Shown here: positions 53,421 to 62,679 of the stretch, one piece after another
Numbering within the stretch: position 1 is the stretch's first letter
How the letters are laid out: each line of letters opens with the position of its first letter
DNA from: Fimbriiglobus ruber
GTDB taxonomy: Bacteria > Planctomycetota > Planctomycetia > Gemmatales > Gemmataceae
DNA: 64,000 nt
Reading direction: 5' to 3'
Assembly: GCF_002197845.1 (NCBI RefSeq)
Contig: NZ_NIDE01000017.1
Location: 1,410,712 to 1,474,711, forward strand
Program-made: the position numbers and the translations under genes
The notes under the pieces: model-generated
Database searches by the model: none
Seen by the model: the letters and a program-made list of their open reading frames with translations, nothing else
What the model was told of the DNA's origin: nothing

Positions 53421-54192
53421 CGGTGCTACTCCTAAGAAGCATAAATCCGAATGGCCGACCGCGAACGTGTGACCACCTGTGCAGAAAACTTCGAGTCCTC
53501 GCCCGCAAGTTGCCGCACGAGTGGGGCGTTAAAAACGATTCTTACGGAGAGGGTGCGAGTGGGGGTTGTTCCGTTTTTAAAACGGCATCAACAAGTGAAG
53601 AGTACGGATTTTTGGCCAATTCGGATTGGGGCTGGAGCCTTCGAGGATGTTTCTGCCGCCGGCCCGAGTCGCAAGCGTCACCACGTTTCACCCCGGCCAG
53701 TTGTCGTATTCGACAGTCACCTTTTCTCTCGATTTTAGAAAGTAGCACGCTCGAAATGAATGTATTTCATGAGGAAAACTGGACACTTTGGGCAGGATTT
53801 AATCCCGGAGGCGCGATTGAATGGCCTGATCCGGTTAAAAGGCGCTAGATTTGAGGCGTCTCGCGGGACGACGACGGCGATGGGTGGCCGGTTTGGTCGG
53901 TTCCCGAGATTCGCCCCAAGTACGCTTCGCGAACCTCGGGCTGAGCTGTGTAACGCTTTCAGCGTATCAAACACGGCGGAGCCGAACGCGCGCGTATGCG
54001 TCGTAACAATTGGTTTTTACGCTGGAAGCGTTGCAGAACAGAGCCCTGGGTTCGCGAAGCGTACCCAGGGCACCGACCGCCACCCGACTCAACAGACCCA
54101 CTCCTTGACTGCCGTTCTCTTGTCACGTTCAACGAAAGGTCTCGAAGAGCCCCGAAATCTCCCGCCTACCGTTCGGATGTTGACGTGAGCCC
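53421..54192. other. 772-base intergenic region with an imperfect inverted repeat
   Basis: Open frames on both strands lack features. The main structure is the inverted repeat at 53921-54063. GC is lower than in the flanking genes. Confidence 0.4.
53921..54063. repeat. Imperfect inverted repeat (TACGCTTCGCGAACC type)
   Basis: Left arm about 53921-53968 (TACGCTTCGCGAACC... TAACGCTTTCAGCGTA); right arm about 54013-54063 is its imperfect complement (TACGCTGGAAGCGTTGCAG... GGTTCGCGAAGCGTA). Centre ~45 bases. It resembles a dispersed planctomycete intergenic repeat family I recall; no coding content. Confidence 0.6.
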
Positions 54193-54408
54193 TCATGGGC
54201 TGGATGGCATGGTCCGCGTCTGGCCGGTGATCGGCAGAGCCGGCTCGTGGTCCGTGTCGCCGTGGCACCCGTGGCCGACGATGACAAGCGTGACGACGCC
54301 GAATATCGCCCATACCAGTAGCCGGACCCAGGCGGCGTCACCGCCGGTACGGGGAAGGTTCGACGCGGCCCGCCGGCGCGGGGCGGTCGTGAGGCCGGGA
54401 CCGCCCAT
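54193..54408 (-). CDS. Small membrane protein coupled to the hydrolase
   Basis: 71 residues. Its ATG overlaps the hydrolase stop in TAATG, a typical translational coupling. It has one membrane span, VRLLVWAIFGVVTLVIVGH, after a short basic N-terminus with a Thr/Arg-rich segment, and a His/Cys-containing end (GHGCHGDTDHEP). No family recognised. The overlap is the main reason for calling it. Confidence 0.6.
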   Translation of the reverse strand: MGGPGLTTAPRRRAASNLPRTGGDAAWVRLLVWAIFGVVTLVIVGHGCHGDTDHEPALPITGQTRTMPSSP

Positions 54409-55328
54409 TATTTCCCCTTGAGGTACTCGTCCAGAAACTTGAACATCGCGTCGCTCGATTGCACGGCGTCCACCCCACCCCAGCCGTGCCCCTTGCCCTT
54501 GAGCAGGATCAATTCGGACTTCACCCCGGCCGCCGTTAACTTGTCGTGCAACCGCTCGGAGTGGACCGCCGGCACGACGATATCGGCCGTGCCTTGCAGG
54601 ATCAGGAACGGGACCGAATTCTTGCTCACGCGGTCGAGCGGGGACGCTTTTTTGTACAGGTCGCTTTTGCTCGCCGCCGTCCCGCCCATGAGTGGGACGA
54701 GAAACATGGCCTCGATCCCTGGTGTGTCACCGAACAGGCTCAGGTCGGCCGGGCCGAAGAAGTCGACCACGCAGCTCACGCGGCTCGACTGGTCCGGGTA
54801 CAGGGGGCCGTCGAAGCCGGCGGATTTATCCGTCGTTCCCAGAAGTGCCGCGAGGTGCCCGCCGGACGAGAAGCCGAGGGCGCCGATCCGGTCCGGGTCG
54901 ATGTGAAACTCTTTCGCGTTCGCCCGGAGGAAACGGACGGCCGTTTTCGCGTCTTCGATCTGGGCCGGGAATTTCGACTTCGGGGCGAACCGGTAACTGA
55001 CGCTGGCCGCCGCGTACCCGTGGCCGGCTAGCGTCTCGATCAGGCTCTTGTTGCCCGGCCCGAACTCGGCCCACGGGATCGGCCGGGACAAGTCCTTCCG
55101 GCTCCCCATCTTCCACGCCCCGCCGTGCAAACAGACCACGCACGGGAACGGGCCGGGGCCGGGTGGGGCGGCGAAATCGAGTTTCAATTTCTCGTCGCCG
55201 GCGGTGGCGTAAGTGACGTCGAACCGCGTCACGGGGCCGGGGGGCGGTGGATCGGCTGCCCGGGCGACCGGGGGGATGAGAGCGAACAGCGTGGAAAGCC
55301 AGGCAGCGGTCGTCGTGAGCCGGAACAT
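54408..55328 (-). CDS. Exported alpha/beta hydrolase (BD-FAE/esterase type)
   Basis: 306 residues from the ATG at 55328, giving a signal peptide (MFRLTTTAAWLSTLFALIPPVARA). Oxyanion-hole HGG in VCLHGGAWKMG, nucleophile in ALGFSSGGHLAAL, acidic residue region GTADIVVP and His in GKGHGWGG. A longer frame to 56033 belongs to antisense of the next gene. Predicted to cleave esters, perhaps on plant or algal polymers, outside the cytoplasm. Confidence 0.88.
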   Translation of the reverse strand: MFRLTTTAAWLSTLFALIPPVARAADPPPPGPVTRFDVTYATAGDEKLKLDFAAPPGPGPFPCVVCLHGGAWKMGSRKDLSRPIPWAEFGPGNKSLIETLAGHGYAAASVSYRFAPKSKFPAQIEDAKTAVRFLRANAKEFHIDPDRIGALGFSSGGHLAALLGTTDKSAGFDGPLYPDQSSRVSCVVDFFGPADLSLFGDTPGIEAMFLVPLMGGTAASKSDLYKKASPLDRVSKNSVPFLILQGTADIVVPAVHSERLHDKLTAAGVKSELILLKGKGHGWGGVDAVQSSDAMFKFLDEYLKGK

Positions 55329-55465
55329 CCGGGCGGCCCTCGGGGCGTGGACAAAGTCGTTTACCAATTCTATCGGTCCGTCGGGGGATTTGGCAAAAAC
55401 GAAGGCGCCGCGGACTGATGAAAACCGGGTGAGTCTCTGGCGTCGGGCAAAAAGAAAGAACCGCT

Positions 55466-56347
55466 TCAGTTCTTCACGACCCCGCTGCGGATGTGGCGGA
55501 CCGCCTGGGCGAGCATCGAAAAGTGCCGCCCGGCGGTCTGATTGTTGACCTCGTGCTGGTTGAGCGTCACCCCGAACAGGAAGAGGGCGATGGGTGTCGG
55601 CCCGCCGGCCAGGTCTGCCCCCGCCTCGACCATCTCGGCGAACACCGCGCCGTACCGCAGGTCGAAGCAGACGGCCACCGTCCCGCCCTGGCGGACCGGC
55701 ACGAGCGTCCGGCTGAACTCGGGCCACTTCAAGAACAGCTCGCGGGCGAGCGCGGCCCAGAGCTTCTGCTGCTCCTCCACAAGTGCCCGACCGGTACCCG
55801 CGTCCGGGGCCGCGTGGACGCCGGGGAGGCGGTTCAACCCCCGGAGGATGTCGCGGGCGGCCGCCCCGGTGGCGAGTACGTCGACGCGCTCGCCCGAGAC
55901 TTCGCAGAGGACGGCGTAATCGAGCCCGCCGCTCCAGCGGACGTAATGCTTGAGCGCGCGGGTGTATTCCTCGATCAGGTTCTTCGGGTTGGGGGAGAAC
56001 GTCCGCGGGTCGCGGGGGAGGAACAGCCAACACCAGACGAACACCGGCAGAACGCTAAGAGCGAACAGGGTGATCGCCACCGCTCCGAGGACTTCGGGCT
56101 TGGCCTGGTCCTTGGAAATCATGACCCGAAGGAGGTCGAGGTGGTCTTGTTGGTATCGGAGTGAAGCCTTGTGGAGCAGACCACCGGCCAGGATCAGGAG
56201 GGCGACGGTCAACGGCGGGAGGAATCGTCGCCCCGGGTTGATCCACTCGACCAGCGGCCGCCCGCTGCCGAACGAGATGAGCACGTTGAAAACCAAGTAC
56301 GCGACGGCCGCGTACCCGGCTGCCTGAAAGAGATCGTTGAAGTCCAT
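55466..56347 (-). CDS. Membrane protein of unknown function
   Basis: 293 residues with three N-terminal hydrophobic segments (~residues 10-27, ~42-60 and ~86-110: VAITLFALSVLPVFVWCWLFL). These are followed by a cytoplasmic or periplasmic domain of ~170 residues with YAVLCEVSGERVDVL and a VCFDLRYGAVFAEMVEAGADLAGG segment. No family recognised. A GACTTGAAGAC repeat directly precedes its start. Confidence 0.68.
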   Translation of the reverse strand: MDFNDLFQAAGYAAVAYLVFNVLISFGSGRPLVEWINPGRRFLPPLTVALLILAGGLLHKASLRYQQDHLDLLRVMISKDQAKPEVLGAVAITLFALSVLPVFVWCWLFLPRDPRTFSPNPKNLIEEYTRALKHYVRWSGGLDYAVLCEVSGERVDVLATGAAARDILRGLNRLPGVHAAPDAGTGRALVEEQQKLWAALARELFLKWPEFSRTLVPVRQGGTVAVCFDLRYGAVFAEMVEAGADLAGGPTPIALFLFGVTLNQHEVNNQTAGRHFSMLAQAVRHIRSGVVKN

Positions 56348-56353
56348 AATGAA

Positions 56354-56380
56354 GTCATCAAGTCTTCAGGTCTTCAAGTC
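56354..56380 (-). repeat. Short intergenic repeat (GACTTGAAGAC type)
   Basis: Reverse-oriented relative of 29190-29224: GACTTGAAGAC, CTGAAGAC, TTGATGAC in order. It ends seven bases before the ATG at 56347. Confidence 0.75.
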
Positions 56381-56507
56381 TGCTGACGCCTCGTGTACGG
56401 TCGCGAACACGTGTTTTGAGTGCCTCGGGGCGACCAGACGTGGACCCTGGCATCGCCCGGGGACGCCGTCGGCACACTTTTCGCCCCCGGCGGCCACGCC
56501 TCGGGCA

Positions 56508-57512
56508 TTACTTCTTCGCCCGCGCCCGCCACTTCGTCTCAACTTCCTGGTTCACCACCCAGCCCGTCGGCCATTCGCCGGCCAGCATCTTCGCGATCGC
56601 CTCGGCCGCCGCGCGGGCCATGTCGTCGCGGGATTGCACGTCCACGCCTGCCGTGTGGGCGGTCATCACGACGTTGTCGAGTTGCAGGAGCGGGTTGTCC
56701 GGTTGCGGGGGTTCTTCGTCGAACACATCGAGGCCGGCGCCGGCGAGCCGGTTGTTTTTGAGGGCGTCGTACAACGCCGGTTCGTTCACCACGCCGCCGC
56801 GGGCCGTGTTGATGAGATACGCGGTCTTCTTCATCAGGCCGAGGGATTCGGCGTTGATGATGTGCTTGGTCCCTGGCAGCATCGGCATGTGCAGCGTGAC
56901 CACATCCGACTGTTTCAGCAAGTCATTCAGTTCGACGAGTGGGATGTGGTGCTTGGCCGCGAAGTCCTTGTCCGCGAACGGGTCGAAGGCGATCACGGGC
57001 ATGCCGAACGCCTGCCCGCGGAGGGCGACGGCCTTCCCGGTCCGGCCGAACCCGACCACGCCGAGCGTCCGCCCGCGGAGCGGTTGGTTCGCCCGCCGGA
57101 CCCACTGGCCCTTTTGGATCGCGGTGTGCTGCGTGATCAGGTTCTTGGCCAGCGCCAGCAGGAGCATGAACGTGTGTTCGGCCACCGCGTCGTGGTTGGT
57201 CCCCGGAGTGATCGTGACGGCGACGCCGTGGTCGGTCGCGGCGGCCACGTCCACCCCGTCGTACCCGACCCCGGCCCGGGCGATGACCGACAGACCGGCC
57301 GCGGCCGCCTTCTCGATGACCGCCCGGGTGTACGGCTCGGACCCGGCCAGGCTGGCGGCCGCCCCCGGCAGCTGGGCGAGCAGTTCGTCCTCGGTCATCT
57401 GGACGTTCCGCGTCGGGAACACCATTTCGACGCCCGCGCCGCGGAGCACGGGGCCGTACACGTGTTCGATTTCCTTGAGCGGGGCGGGGGCGACGAGCAC
57501 CTTCGGTTGCAT
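56508..57512 (-). CDS. D-2-hydroxyacid dehydrogenase (phosphoglycerate dehydrogenase-like)
   Basis: 334 residues from the ATG at 57512. NAD-binding GVVGFGRTGKAVAL (GxGxxG) at ~residue 145, and catalytic Arg in NTARGGVVNEP, Glu in DEEPPQPDNPLL and His in VMTAHTAGVDV are all present. No C-terminal ACT domain, so serine-pathway control is unlikely; it may act on another 2-hydroxy acid. Length is normal for the short form (SerA-like without ACT). Confidence 0.9.
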   Translation of the reverse strand: MQPKVLVAPAPLKEIEHVYGPVLRGAGVEMVFPTRNVQMTEDELLAQLPGAAASLAGSEPYTRAVIEKAAAAGLSVIARAGVGYDGVDVAAATDHGVAVTITPGTNHDAVAEHTFMLLLALAKNLITQHTAIQKGQWVRRANQPLRGRTLGVVGFGRTGKAVALRGQAFGMPVIAFDPFADKDFAAKHHIPLVELNDLLKQSDVVTLHMPMLPGTKHIINAESLGLMKKTAYLINTARGGVVNEPALYDALKNNRLAGAGLDVFDEEPPQPDNPLLQLDNVVMTAHTAGVDVQSRDDMARAAAEAIAKMLAGEWPTGWVVNQEVETKWRARAKK

Positions 57513-57895
57513 GGCGACGGTTCCGGGTACCGGGCAGGAGGAGGGCCGACCGCGGGGGGTAGGCAAGAATTTCTTTTATAGGGGAACTGAACCCGTCCGC
57601 CCGTCGCGTGTCCCTCATTCGCCTGCGGCGGCAGTCTTTCGGGCCGGTCGGGTTGATCGGGTTGGCCGCGCGGCGGGCAGCCGGCAAGTGGGCGAATTTC
57701 CAGGAGGTGCTTGAAAAATGCCCGGACAAGTCCGATGATGCATCTGGTGCGGTTTACCGTACCGAAGCGTGGTTCCCGATTTTTACCCGGTACCCGTTTA
57801 CGCTCCCGGAGGCTTACCAACGAAGGCACTGGCTCCAGCCACTGTTCACGTTTGGCACAGACGACCTCCGGAGGTAGCACCCTGAGGGAGGTCTC
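57513..57895. other. 383-base intergenic region
   Basis: Divergent promoters for the dehydrogenase and rsfS must lie here. No gene, repeat or RNA seen. GGGAGG at 57884-57892 is the rsfS ribosome-binding site. Confidence 0.35.
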
Positions 57896-58429
57896 TTGAA
57901 CAGTCTCGCCATCCCGTCTTCGGTGCCCACCACTTTTGGGGAGCATCTTGCCCCCGCGGCCTCGCACCCCTTGTTGCCAACCGCCCTGCACCGGGCGAGC
58001 GTCGCCGCGAAAACCGCGGCGGACAACAAAGGGCAGGACGTTCTCGTCCTGGATCTGCGCGGCCTTACCCCGGTCTTCGACTTCTTCGTGATCTCCACCG
58101 GCGCGAGTCGCCGGCAGGTTCACGCCATCGTCGAGGACACCGACGCCGCCCTGCGGGCGACTGGTGACGCCCGGATGGGCGTCGAGGGGTACGACGCGAG
58201 TAAGTGGGTGGTGCAAGACTACGGGGATGTCGTCATACACGTGTTCGACGCGGACACCCGCGATTACTATAAGCTCGAAGAACTCTGGGCCGACGCCAAG
58301 AAGATCGACTGGCAGGCCGAACTCGACGACGCCCGCGACGACGCGGAGGACGACGCCGCGGACGCGGTGGATGCCGCGAACGCCGCAGACGCGGTGGACG
58401 CCACGGACGCCACGGACGCCGCGGAGTAA
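57896..58429 (+). CDS. rsfS: Ribosome silencing factor
   Basis: 177 residues from a TTG, chosen for the GGGAGGT site just upstream; no better ATG precedes the conserved core. The RsfS/Iojap domain is at ~residues 30-140: ALHRASVAAKTAADNKGQDVLVLDLRGLTPV, FDFFVISTGASRRQVHAI, and VQDYGDVVIHVFDADTRDYYKLEELW. It binds L14 of the large subunit and blocks subunit joining in slow growth. The C-terminal ~35 residues are an Asp/Ala repeat (DAVDAANAADAVDATDATDA), an unusual acidic tail. argS follows 148 bases downstream. Confidence 0.93.
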   Translation: MNSLAIPSSVPTTFGEHLAPAASHPLLPTALHRASVAAKTAADNKGQDVLVLDLRGLTPVFDFFVISTGASRRQVHAIVEDTDAALRATGDARMGVEGYDASKWVVQDYGDVVIHVFDADTRDYYKLEELWADAKKIDWQAELDDARDDAEDDAADAVDAANAADAVDATDATDAAE

Positions 58430-58577
58430 CGGTCCGCCACTGTCGGCCGGTCTCGCAGGACCACCCCGAGCGGTCCGCGGGGTGACGTTCCCCATAAAAT
58501 CGAACCTACCGCAGCCCACCCGGGTCTACCGGGTGGGTTTGCTCGTTGATGCCGCCGAACTCCGCGGGTGTGTGGAC

Positions 58578-60401
58578 ATGAACCTGTTGGCCGAAGTTCG
58601 CAAGCTGTTCGCGCCGGTGCTGGCCGGGTTCGTCCCGGACCCCGCGCAGGTGCCCGACTACCTCGACATGATCAAGCCGGCCGCGAACGCCGACCACGGC
58701 GACTACCAGGCGAATTTCGCGATGCGGCTGGCGAAGGTGCAAGGCAAGAAGCCGCCCGAGTTGGCGAAGGCGGTCGTGGCCGCGCTCCCGCCGAACGACG
58801 TGTTCGAGTCCGTGACGGTCGCCGGCCCGGGGTTCATCAACCTCAAGCTCAAGGCCGACTGGCTGGCCGCGCAGGTACGCGCGATGGCGGCCGACGCCCG
58901 CCTGGGCGTCGCGCCGGCGGAGTCGCCGCGGAAGTACGTGATCGACTACAGCGGCCCGAACGTGGCGAAGCCGCTGCACGTCGGCCACCTGCGCAGCACG
59001 ATCATCGGCGACGCGCTGGTCCGCCTGCTGCGTTTCCTGGGGCACGAGGTGATTGGGGACAACCACCTCGGCGACTGGGGGACGCAATTCGGGATTCTTC
59101 TTTACGGGTACAAGAACCACCGCGACGAAGCGGCGTTTCACGCGGACCCCGTCCGCGAACTGGCGCGCCTGTACATCCTCGTGCGCGGCCTATTCAAGAA
59201 AGAAGACGACGAGGACGACGAGGCGACGGCCGACGATCCGGTGAAGGAAGCCTGCCGCCTTGAAACCGCGAAACTGCACGCGGGCGACCCGGAGAATGTC
59301 GCCCTGTGGAAGCAGTTCATGCCCGCGTGCCTGGAAATGCTCCGCCCGATCTACGACCGCATCGGCGTGAAGATCGATCACGCGCTTGGAGAAAGCTTTT
59401 ACAACCCGATGCTCCCGGGAGTCGTGGAGGACATGCTTGCCAAGGGGATCGCGGTCGAGAGCCACGGCGCGGTCGTGATCCCGAACGCGAAGGGCGTGAT
59501 TCCGAAGACCGAAGAAGAGCAACAGAAGGAAGAGCCGCCCGCCCTCATCCGCAAGCGCGACGGCGCTTACACGTATACGACGACCGACCTCGCGACGATC
59601 AAATATCGCACCGAGACGTGGTGCCCGAACACGATGCTGTATGTGGTGGACACGCGCCAGGCGCTGCACTTCAAGACGATATTCGCGCAGGCCCGCCGCT
59701 GGGGATACGAAGCGACCGAATTCCAGCACGTTATGTTCGGCTCAATTCTGGGCGAGGATCGCAAGCCGTTTCAAACGCGCAAGGGCGGCGTGGCCGAACT
59801 CGGTGACCTGATTGATATGGCCGTGCAGTTGGCTCTGAAGAAATACGAGGAGAGTTACGCGGACCGCAAAGCCCACGGGCACGACGTTCCCGAGCTGACG
59901 GACGACGTCAAGCGCGACATCGCTGAGGCGGTGGGGATTGGCGCGGTCAAGTACGCCGACCTCAGTGGGAATCGCACCAGCGATTACATTTTCAGCTACG
60001 ACAAGATGCTCGCCACCGAGGGCAACACCGGCACGTACATGCAGTACGCCTACGCCCGTTGCCGGGCGATTTTTCGCAAAGGTCAGATCGACGAAACCCG
60101 TTTCCGCACGACACCGCCCGCGATTGTCGTTACGCACCCGGCCGAGCGAGCCCTCTGTCTGCAACTGCTCAAGTTCGAGGAGACGTTGCAGAGTGCGGCG
60201 ACCGAGTACTTGCCACACTACGTCACCGGCTACTTGTGGGATCTGGCAAAAACCTTTAGTGGACTGTTCGAGAATTGCCCTGTACTAACCGCCGAGACGC
60301 CCGAACTGCGCGACAGCCGGTTGCTCCTGGTCGACCTCACCGGGCGGGTGATTCACAAGGCGCTCGACCTACTCGGCATCCGCACCGTCGAGCGGATGTG
60401 A
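58578..60401 (+). CDS. argS: Arginyl-tRNA synthetase
   Basis: 607 residues from the ATG at 58578; an upstream in-frame extension lacks conserved features. The N-terminal tRNA-binding domain (FAPVLAGFVPDPAQVPDY) is followed by the class I HIGH motif NVAKPLHVGHLRSTIIGD. FGSILGEDRKPFQTRKGG corresponds to the KMSK region; canonical KMSK is absent, as in many ArgRS. The anticodon-binding DALR-type helices end the protein (YLPHYVTGYLWDLAKTFSGLFE). Acidic insertion KKEDDEDDEATADD sits in the middle. Confidence 0.95.
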   Translation: MNLLAEVRKLFAPVLAGFVPDPAQVPDYLDMIKPAANADHGDYQANFAMRLAKVQGKKPPELAKAVVAALPPNDVFESVTVAGPGFINLKLKADWLAAQVRAMAADARLGVAPAESPRKYVIDYSGPNVAKPLHVGHLRSTIIGDALVRLLRFLGHEVIGDNHLGDWGTQFGILLYGYKNHRDEAAFHADPVRELARLYILVRGLFKKEDDEDDEATADDPVKEACRLETAKLHAGDPENVALWKQFMPACLEMLRPIYDRIGVKIDHALGESFYNPMLPGVVEDMLAKGIAVESHGAVVIPNAKGVIPKTEEEQQKEEPPALIRKRDGAYTYTTTDLATIKYRTETWCPNTMLYVVDTRQALHFKTIFAQARRWGYEATEFQHVMFGSILGEDRKPFQTRKGGVAELGDLIDMAVQLALKKYEESYADRKAHGHDVPELTDDVKRDIAEAVGIGAVKYADLSGNRTSDYIFSYDKMLATEGNTGTYMQYAYARCRAIFRKGQIDETRFRTTPPAIVVTHPAERALCLQLLKFEETLQSAATEYLPHYVTGYLWDLAKTFSGLFENCPVLTAETPELRDSRLLLVDLTGRVIHKALDLLGIRTVERM

Positions 60402-60455
60402 TATTATGCAGGCCGGGGTCAGGGGCGTGCGGCCCGCGAATGATTCGGGGGACCG

Positions 60456-61388
60456 ATGCGTCAGGACAAGGACCGTAGCGGCAAGTGGCTGCTCACCCAC
60501 CACGGGGACGCCATCCTGAAGCTAGCCGGTATCGAGGGCTTCACCGCGTGGCGGGCGCTCCAGACCGAGACCGTCGCCCCGCGGCGGTTGCCGGACGGGC
60601 TGCTCGAAGTCCGCTTCCCGGACGAGGACGAGCCGACCCTGGTGCTGGTGGAGATCGAGACGTACCCGTCGGCCGACGCCGACCGGCAGGTGTATGAGGA
60701 CTTGCTCCTGGCGACCCTCGACCGCGGGGTCGTGCCCGACGTGGTGATGTTGGTGCTGCGGCCGAAGGGGCACCAGGAAGTGAAGGGAGTCGCCGAGCGG
60801 ATCAGTCGGCGGAAGACGGCCCGGCTGGCTGGTGCGTGGAACGTGACCCGCCTGTGGGAGTTGAACGCGGACGATCTTCTGGCCGTGGGCGACGCGGGGC
60901 TCATCCCGTGGGTTCCGCTCGCCCGCACGAGTGACCCGCCCGAGGACGTGCTCCGGAGGTGCCGGGACGCCCTCGACCGGGTGACGGAAAAACGGGACTA
61001 TAAGGGCCTGAGCGCGGTGACCAGGATCTTGGCCGGCTTGGCCTACCCGGGTCACAAAATGCTGGACCTGTTCGGAGAGGAGCGAGCCATGATCGAATCC
61101 CCAGTCTTGGACGAAGCCTACGCGCTGATGCGCAAGCTGGCCAAGGAAGAAGCTAAGCAAGAAGCGGACGCGGTAGTCCGTGAAGGTCGTGAAAGAACAT
61201 TGGATACCCTGCGCGATGTCATTATTGATACTTTGACCACGCGCTTTGGCACGGAGTCCGCGGGCCTCATCGTTCTGGCGGAAATCGTCGACGAGAAACG
61301 ATTAAAAAGCCTGATTCGCCTTGCGATCAAGTGCCCCGATATCGATGCGTTTATGGCCGAATTGTCGAAACCCGCACCAACACCGTGA
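60456..61388 (+). CDS. Rpn-like PD-(D/E)XK nuclease/transposase-family protein, copy 1
   Basis: 310 residues. The nuclease-like core is TLVLVEIETYPSADADRQVYEDLL (E-x-E, as in Rpn/DUF4351-type proteins), after RLPDGLLEVRFPDEDE. The middle has LAYPGHKMLDLFG and a helical MIESPVLDEAYALMRKL segment, and the end is a charged helix plus a DTLRDVIIDTLTTRFG domain. Rpn proteins are described as recombination-promoting nucleases. The gene shares its ~25-base leader and start with copy 2 (62680), so the two arose by duplication including the control region. It is inserted between argS and obg. Confidence 0.8.
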   Translation: MRQDKDRSGKWLLTHHGDAILKLAGIEGFTAWRALQTETVAPRRLPDGLLEVRFPDEDEPTLVLVEIETYPSADADRQVYEDLLLATLDRGVVPDVVMLVLRPKGHQEVKGVAERISRRKTARLAGAWNVTRLWELNADDLLAVGDAGLIPWVPLARTSDPPEDVLRRCRDALDRVTEKRDYKGLSAVTRILAGLAYPGHKMLDLFGEERAMIESPVLDEAYALMRKLAKEEAKQEADAVVREGRERTLDTLRDVIIDTLTTRFGTESAGLIVLAEIVDEKRLKSLIRLAIKCPDIDAFMAELSKPAPTP

Positions 61389-61470
61389 CGCCGGCTGCCA
61401 GCCCCGACCACCGAAACCCGTTTCAAGTAACTACTGCCCCTAACGCCCGGTTCGCTCAAAGAGAAGCATC

Positions 61471-62568
61471 ATGTTCGTCGATCGCGTCGAGTTGTTTGTC
61501 AAGGGCGGGGACGGCGGCCGCGGGATGGTCTCGTTCCGGCGGGAAAAGTACGTCCCCCGCGGCGGCCCGGACGGCGGGGACGGGGGCGACGGCGGGTCGG
61601 TCATCGTCATCGCGGACGCCAACGCGGACAACCTCGCACCACTCCTCCACAAGAAACACTGGCGGGCCAAGAGCGGCGACCCCGGCGGCACCAGCCTCTG
61701 CGCCGGGTCGGACGCCGGCGACCTGATCATCCTCGTTCCCCCCGGCACCACCGTCCGCGACCGGGACCGCGGGAACCTGCTCAAAGACCTCGTCGAAAAC
61801 GGCGACACGGTCGTCGTCGGCAAGGGCGGCAAGGGCGGTAAGGGGAACAAGTATTACGCCTCCGCGACGAACCGCACGCCGCGGGAGTTCGGGCCGGGCG
61901 AAGAAGGCGAGGAACGGTGGATCACCCTGGAATTGAAGGTGATCGCCGACGCCGGGCTGGTCGGGTTCCCGAACGCGGGCAAGTCCACGCTGCTCAGCCG
62001 GCTCAGCCGGGCGACGCCCGAGATCGCCGACTACCCGTTCACCACCAAGACCCCGAACCTCGGCATCGTCAGCCTCGGCGGCGACGCCGTGTTCGTCCTG
62101 GCGGACCTGCCCGGGCTGATCGAGGGGGCGAGCCAGGGCGTCGGACTGGGGCACGAGTTCCTCCGGCACGTCGAGCGGACCCGCGTCATCATTCACCTCG
62201 TCGAGCCGTTCCCGATGGACGAATCGGACCCCATCGCCAACTACCACGCGATCCGCAAGGAACTCTCGCTTTACAACATCCCGATGACCGAAAAGCCCGA
62301 AGTCGTCTGCGTGAGCAAGGCAGAGCTGACCGGGTCGGACGAGGTACGGGCCCGGCTCGAAACCGATCTTTGCCACGAGGTTTTCCTGGTCTCGTCGGTC
62401 ACGGGTCAGGGACTCGCCCAGGTGGTCGGGAAGGCCGCACAGTTGATCGCGGAAATGAAGGAGCAAGAGCGGAAGGCGAAAGAGAAAACCAAGCGGGTCG
62501 AGTTCCCGACCGAGTCGGCCGTGCGGACGGGACCGATGCCCGAGACCGAGTCGGAGACGCTTCCGTGA
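61471..62568 (+). CDS. obg: Obg-family GTPase
   Basis: 365 residues. The N-terminal Gly-rich Obg fold (FVKGGDGGRGMVSFRREKYV, GGSVIVIAD) spans ~160 residues. The GTPase shows GFPNAGKSTLLSRLS (P-loop), DYPFTTKTPN (switch I), and DLPGLIEGASQGVGLG (switch II). G4-like VSKAELTG and a Lys/Glu-rich C-tail follow. Essential in most bacteria for large-subunit maturation. Lies between the two full Rpn-like copies. Confidence 0.95.
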   Translation: MFVDRVELFVKGGDGGRGMVSFRREKYVPRGGPDGGDGGDGGSVIVIADANADNLAPLLHKKHWRAKSGDPGGTSLCAGSDAGDLIILVPPGTTVRDRDRGNLLKDLVENGDTVVVGKGGKGGKGNKYYASATNRTPREFGPGEEGEERWITLELKVIADAGLVGFPNAGKSTLLSRLSRATPEIADYPFTTKTPNLGIVSLGGDAVFVLADLPGLIEGASQGVGLGHEFLRHVERTRVIIHLVEPFPMDESDPIANYHAIRKELSLYNIPMTEKPEVVCVSKAELTGSDEVRARLETDLCHEVFLVSSVTGQGLAQVVGKAAQLIAEMKEQERKAKEKTKRVEFPTESAVRTGPMPETESETLP

Positions 62569-62679
62569 CGCCCGACGTGGTCGAGAGCAGCCGGATCAAG
62601 TGAGGCTGATGCGCGTGGTCGGGTGGCAGCGGTGGTTAGGAACGGGTGGAGAGCGGCCCGCGAATGATTCGGGGGTACA

